Notes under the pieces: generated by a model
What the model was told of the DNA's origin: nothing
The model's input: only the letters and a program-made list of their open reading frames with translations
Databases searched by the model: none
Part shown: positions 62,901-63,868 of the stretch, one piece after another
Position numbering within the stretch: the first letter of the stretch is position 1
Layout of the letters: every line of letters starts with the position of its first letter
Translations under genes and position numbers: made by a program
NCBI GenBank assembly: GCA_021808665.1
Contig: JAKBBA010000021.1
Span: forward strand, 1 to 63,868
Source of the DNA: Actinomycetes bacterium
GTDB lineage: Bacteria; Actinomycetota; Acidimicrobiia; Acidimicrobiales; Palsa-688
Length of the DNA: 63,868 nucleotides
Reading direction: 5' to 3'

Positions 62901-63545
62901 GGTTGTGGTTGCTTTGAAGATCGACCTGGAGTCCAAAGTGCGCCACTTGCCGTCCGACACGGATTTCGCCCGGTTCCACACCACCACATGGTCGTGCAAC
63001 TGGGGGTCGTCAGCTCTCGACGTCCAATGGGTGAAAGCGGCCGCAACGACACCCGTGACGTCCTCCTCTACGATCCCGTTAGCACCCGAGCGGGAACGGA
63101 ACACTTCTGCCTCCGCCCATCCGATCACGTACTCGACGGCCCGCCTGTGACAGTCGTAGATGACCGCCTTGGTCCCCTCATCCGCGAGAGCCCACGCCAC
63201 CGACACCGACTTGGAAGGGGAGAAAGTCAAGTCGAACCCTGCTACAGGCAGCCCGCCCCGAGGGGCCTTCGGCGTGGCCCCGAGAGGCTCGCCGCTGACC
63301 GGGTCAGCGCAGCCGGCGAGCATTGCCTCCAGGTGCGACTCGTCGACTTGCGAGCCCGCCTCGACGCCTCGGCCGCCGTCAAGATCCCGCAGCCCCCGGC
63401 CGAGAAACACCCCCGGCGGGGTGCCCGACGACGCGTAGTAGCGCGACAGCGGAGACGACCGCTCTGCCGCCCCGTCGCCGCGGGCCACTGACTCCATCAG
63501 ATAGCGGTAGCCGCCGCCCAAACTGATCCGGCGAATCGAGATCAC
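59964..63545 (-). CDS. MobF-family relaxase-helicase (TraA/TrwC-like)
   Basis: About 1193 residues from the GTG at 63545 (VISIRRISLGGGYRYLMESV); an open frame continues to 63728 without resemblance. The TrwC relaxase domain holds the HUH metal site DPQLHDHVVVWN and FTHWTSRADD, with SPLSRYYASSG near the N-terminus. The helicase domain has Walker A VLVGPAGTGKTAAMAG, Walker B LVIVDEASLAG, the GDWAQLSAVEAGG motif, TTAHRAQGRTVDTAHAL and LYVAATRGRESNRLYVDTR. Such proteins nick oriT and unwind the plasmid strand for conjugation. No oriT or type IV secretion gene is visible here; they would lie to the right, if present. Confidence 0.93.
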   Translation of the reverse strand: MISIRRISLGGGYRYLMESVARGDGAAERSSPLSRYYASSGTPPGVFLGRGLRDLDGGRGVEAGSQVDESHLEAMLAGCADPVSGEPLGATPKAPRGGLPVAGFDLTFSPSKSVSVAWALADEGTKAVIYDCHRRAVEYVIGWAEAEVFRSRSGANGIVEEDVTGVVAAAFTHWTSRADDPQLHDHVVVWNRAKSVSDGKWRTLDSRSIFKATTTLSELHQGVFSDLLTGALGVGWEARGRRRSSRPRYEIEGVSEMLMAEFSQRAATIASYRETLTESFARVHGRQPGPVEQMRIAQRATVATRPGKSHRSLAELTGEWRQRAAGHVGDDQVAWVAGLKGRNDLPLLRADDLAGPIVADAARAVVAAVGERHATFGRHNLLAEAHRTLHGVRFASPDDRVAAAERITELAVDGCLVLTPPASTHTPARYIREDGTSRLHPSGRVTYSTQDLLDAESRLLEAGRSTGGPTVAVGVVAAVLEANLPGRDYPLGVDQAFAVEKIATSGRSIDVLVGPAGTGKTAAMAGLRAVWEAGHGPGSVIGLAPSAAAAEVLGDELGIATENTAKWLTEHRRIPELAARWDRLAAAVAAHPHPRSAQAAKLADRLEKARHAVEERRFHAGQLVIVDEASLAGTFGLDELVTAAVHAGAKVLLAGDWAQLSAVEAGGAFSLLVADRGDLVPELVDVRRFRSAWEKAASVELRLGSETAIDAYISHGRVTDGDREAMLEALYQAWRADVDAGRASLMIASDSATVADLNRRARGDRVASGAVSANGLTVAGGGDAGVGDVVVARANNRLLVTGKRWVKNGDRFVVTATHPDGSMAARRAGGGGEVVFPADYVAEHVELGYATTAHRAQGRTVDTAHALIAPGVTREVLYVAATRGRESNRLYVDTRYDPDPATSHDNMTEPLDATQVLAGVLANEGADISAHEALRRNLRQATDFATLAGEYATLARAGQTERYDRLLEDAGLTAGQVEAVCSSEAYGPLIAALRDAEARGLNVEETFPTLVAARNLAGAGDPAAVLHERVGRWAAAAGSRRQASTNLIAGLIPRAVGVSDPDIARALDERDQAMQRRAAQLAARAIQQREAWTLRLGSPPSQPAAAEAWTQAMSTVAAYRDRWNITSDPRTLGPDSAAKTIEALGHRRRAQAAIERALQLASQHQASSPAAAPTDEATGRPSMVAAVPDGVGL

Positions 63546-63730
63546 GACACACCCGCCGGTCCAAGTTCGACCGGTCCGAACACGGCCCGCCCGGCGCGAG
63601 CCACCACCGAACCGGCGCACCCAGCCTGTCACGGCTGGCGGGCTTGGCCCAGCCGGCGGAAGGGAAATGTTTGGTAGAGGCGTGCGTCCGGCTCTCAGCG
63701 CCAAGTGAGAACCTGGCAAATCCGTCACGC

Positions 63731-63868
63731 TCAGCGTCGAAGCGAGGCGACGATACGTGCGAGTAGCCGGGCGGCGTGGTAGCCGACAACGACTGCGATA
63801 AGGAGGGCGACTGCAGGGTCGAGCCAGTAGTCACCTCCCGTGACGTAGATGATCCCTCCGGAACTGCG
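63731..63868 (-). CDS. Cation diffusion facilitator-like protein, C-terminal end (partial)
   Basis: The minus-strand frame enters at the window edge and reads GGIIYVTGGDYWLDPAVALL, then IAVVVGYHAARLLARIVASL and a stop. It matches the fifth/sixth transmembrane segment of CDF metal efflux proteins (usual VTGWYWLDPLVSLLIA). Most of the gene is outside the window. The stop comes right after the last helix, so the cytoplasmic metal-binding C-terminal domain is short or missing. Confidence 0.6.
   Translation of the reverse strand, partial: RSSGGIIYVTGGDYWLDPAVALLIAVVVGYHAARLLARIVASLRR

Noticed and set aside
1..63868. CRISPR array
   Set aside because: No series of evenly spaced short repeats was seen; the repeats at 19 and 29-33 kb are two long copies only.

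Overview
The window is high-GC DNA (lower around 19-29 kb), probably from an actinobacterium (Actinomycetota). The clues are an SCO6745-family protein, an LLM-class flavin monooxygenase, lipobox substrate-binding proteins, a MobF relaxase of actinobacterial type, frequent GTG starts and tightly overlapping operons. It reads as a mosaic of catabolic islands, mobile-element debris and a short stretch of ordinary chromosome. No CRISPR array, rRNA gene or intact tRNA gene was seen. All functions are read from protein sequence and family knowledge; no database search was run. Layout: 1-1.9 kb is a graveyard of mobile elements: a group II intron that has lost its reverse transcriptase, an IS3 OrfA relic, an integrase fragment and an IS256 relic. 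A formylglycine-generating enzyme gene follows at 2.0-3.0 kb. From 3.0 to 16.6 kb lies a 13-gene leftward operon (UbiD and UbiX decarboxylase pair, three-subunit molybdenum hydroxylase, two amidohydrolases, alpha/beta hydrolase, RraA-type aldolase, GntR regulator, NMT1/Tau-type ABC importer). A divergent pair, an LLM flavin monooxygenase and a dienelactone hydrolase, faces it at 16.9-18.7 kb. Together they look like a pathway that imports an aromatic or N-heteroaromatic acid, decarboxylates and hydroxylates it, opens the ring and hydrolyses the products. A composite repeat at 18.9-19.4 kb carries the 3' end of a tRNA-Arg gene flanked by GTTACAAAA-type sites. It recurs at 29.4-32.9 kb, where an insertion sequence has split it. 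Between the copies are a VapBC-like toxin-antitoxin pair and an eight-gene operon (20.9-28.9 kb) whose best reading is C3-organosulfonate catabolism: Tau-like importer, HpsN-like HisD-family dehydrogenase, Asp/Glu-racemase-family protein, CuyA-like cysteate sulfo-lyase, DegT-type aminotransferase and a FadR-type regulator with a 31-bp nested palindrome over its promoter. 33.4-35.0 kb is a complete IS66 element with an 8-bp target duplication. 35.2-41.9 kb holds two overlapping large genes that look like a phage-defence module: a HEPN-SNF2 helicase and a sacsin-like GHKL ATPase with a zinc-finger/degenerate HNH tail. 42.1-52.4 kb is more chromosome-like (Rieske oxygenase, P450, broken aquaporin, methyltransferase, TauD-type dioxygenase, AI-2E exporter family, enoyl-CoA hydratase, DUF3472, SCO6745). 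52.4-55.0 kb is a wrecked region where two pieces of an IS1634-like transposase flank a TIR-domain gene. A secreted two-PDZ protein, a PaeR7I/XhoI-type restriction-modification system, a DUF499-like fragment, a MobF relaxase-helicase and the end of a cation efflux gene complete the window.
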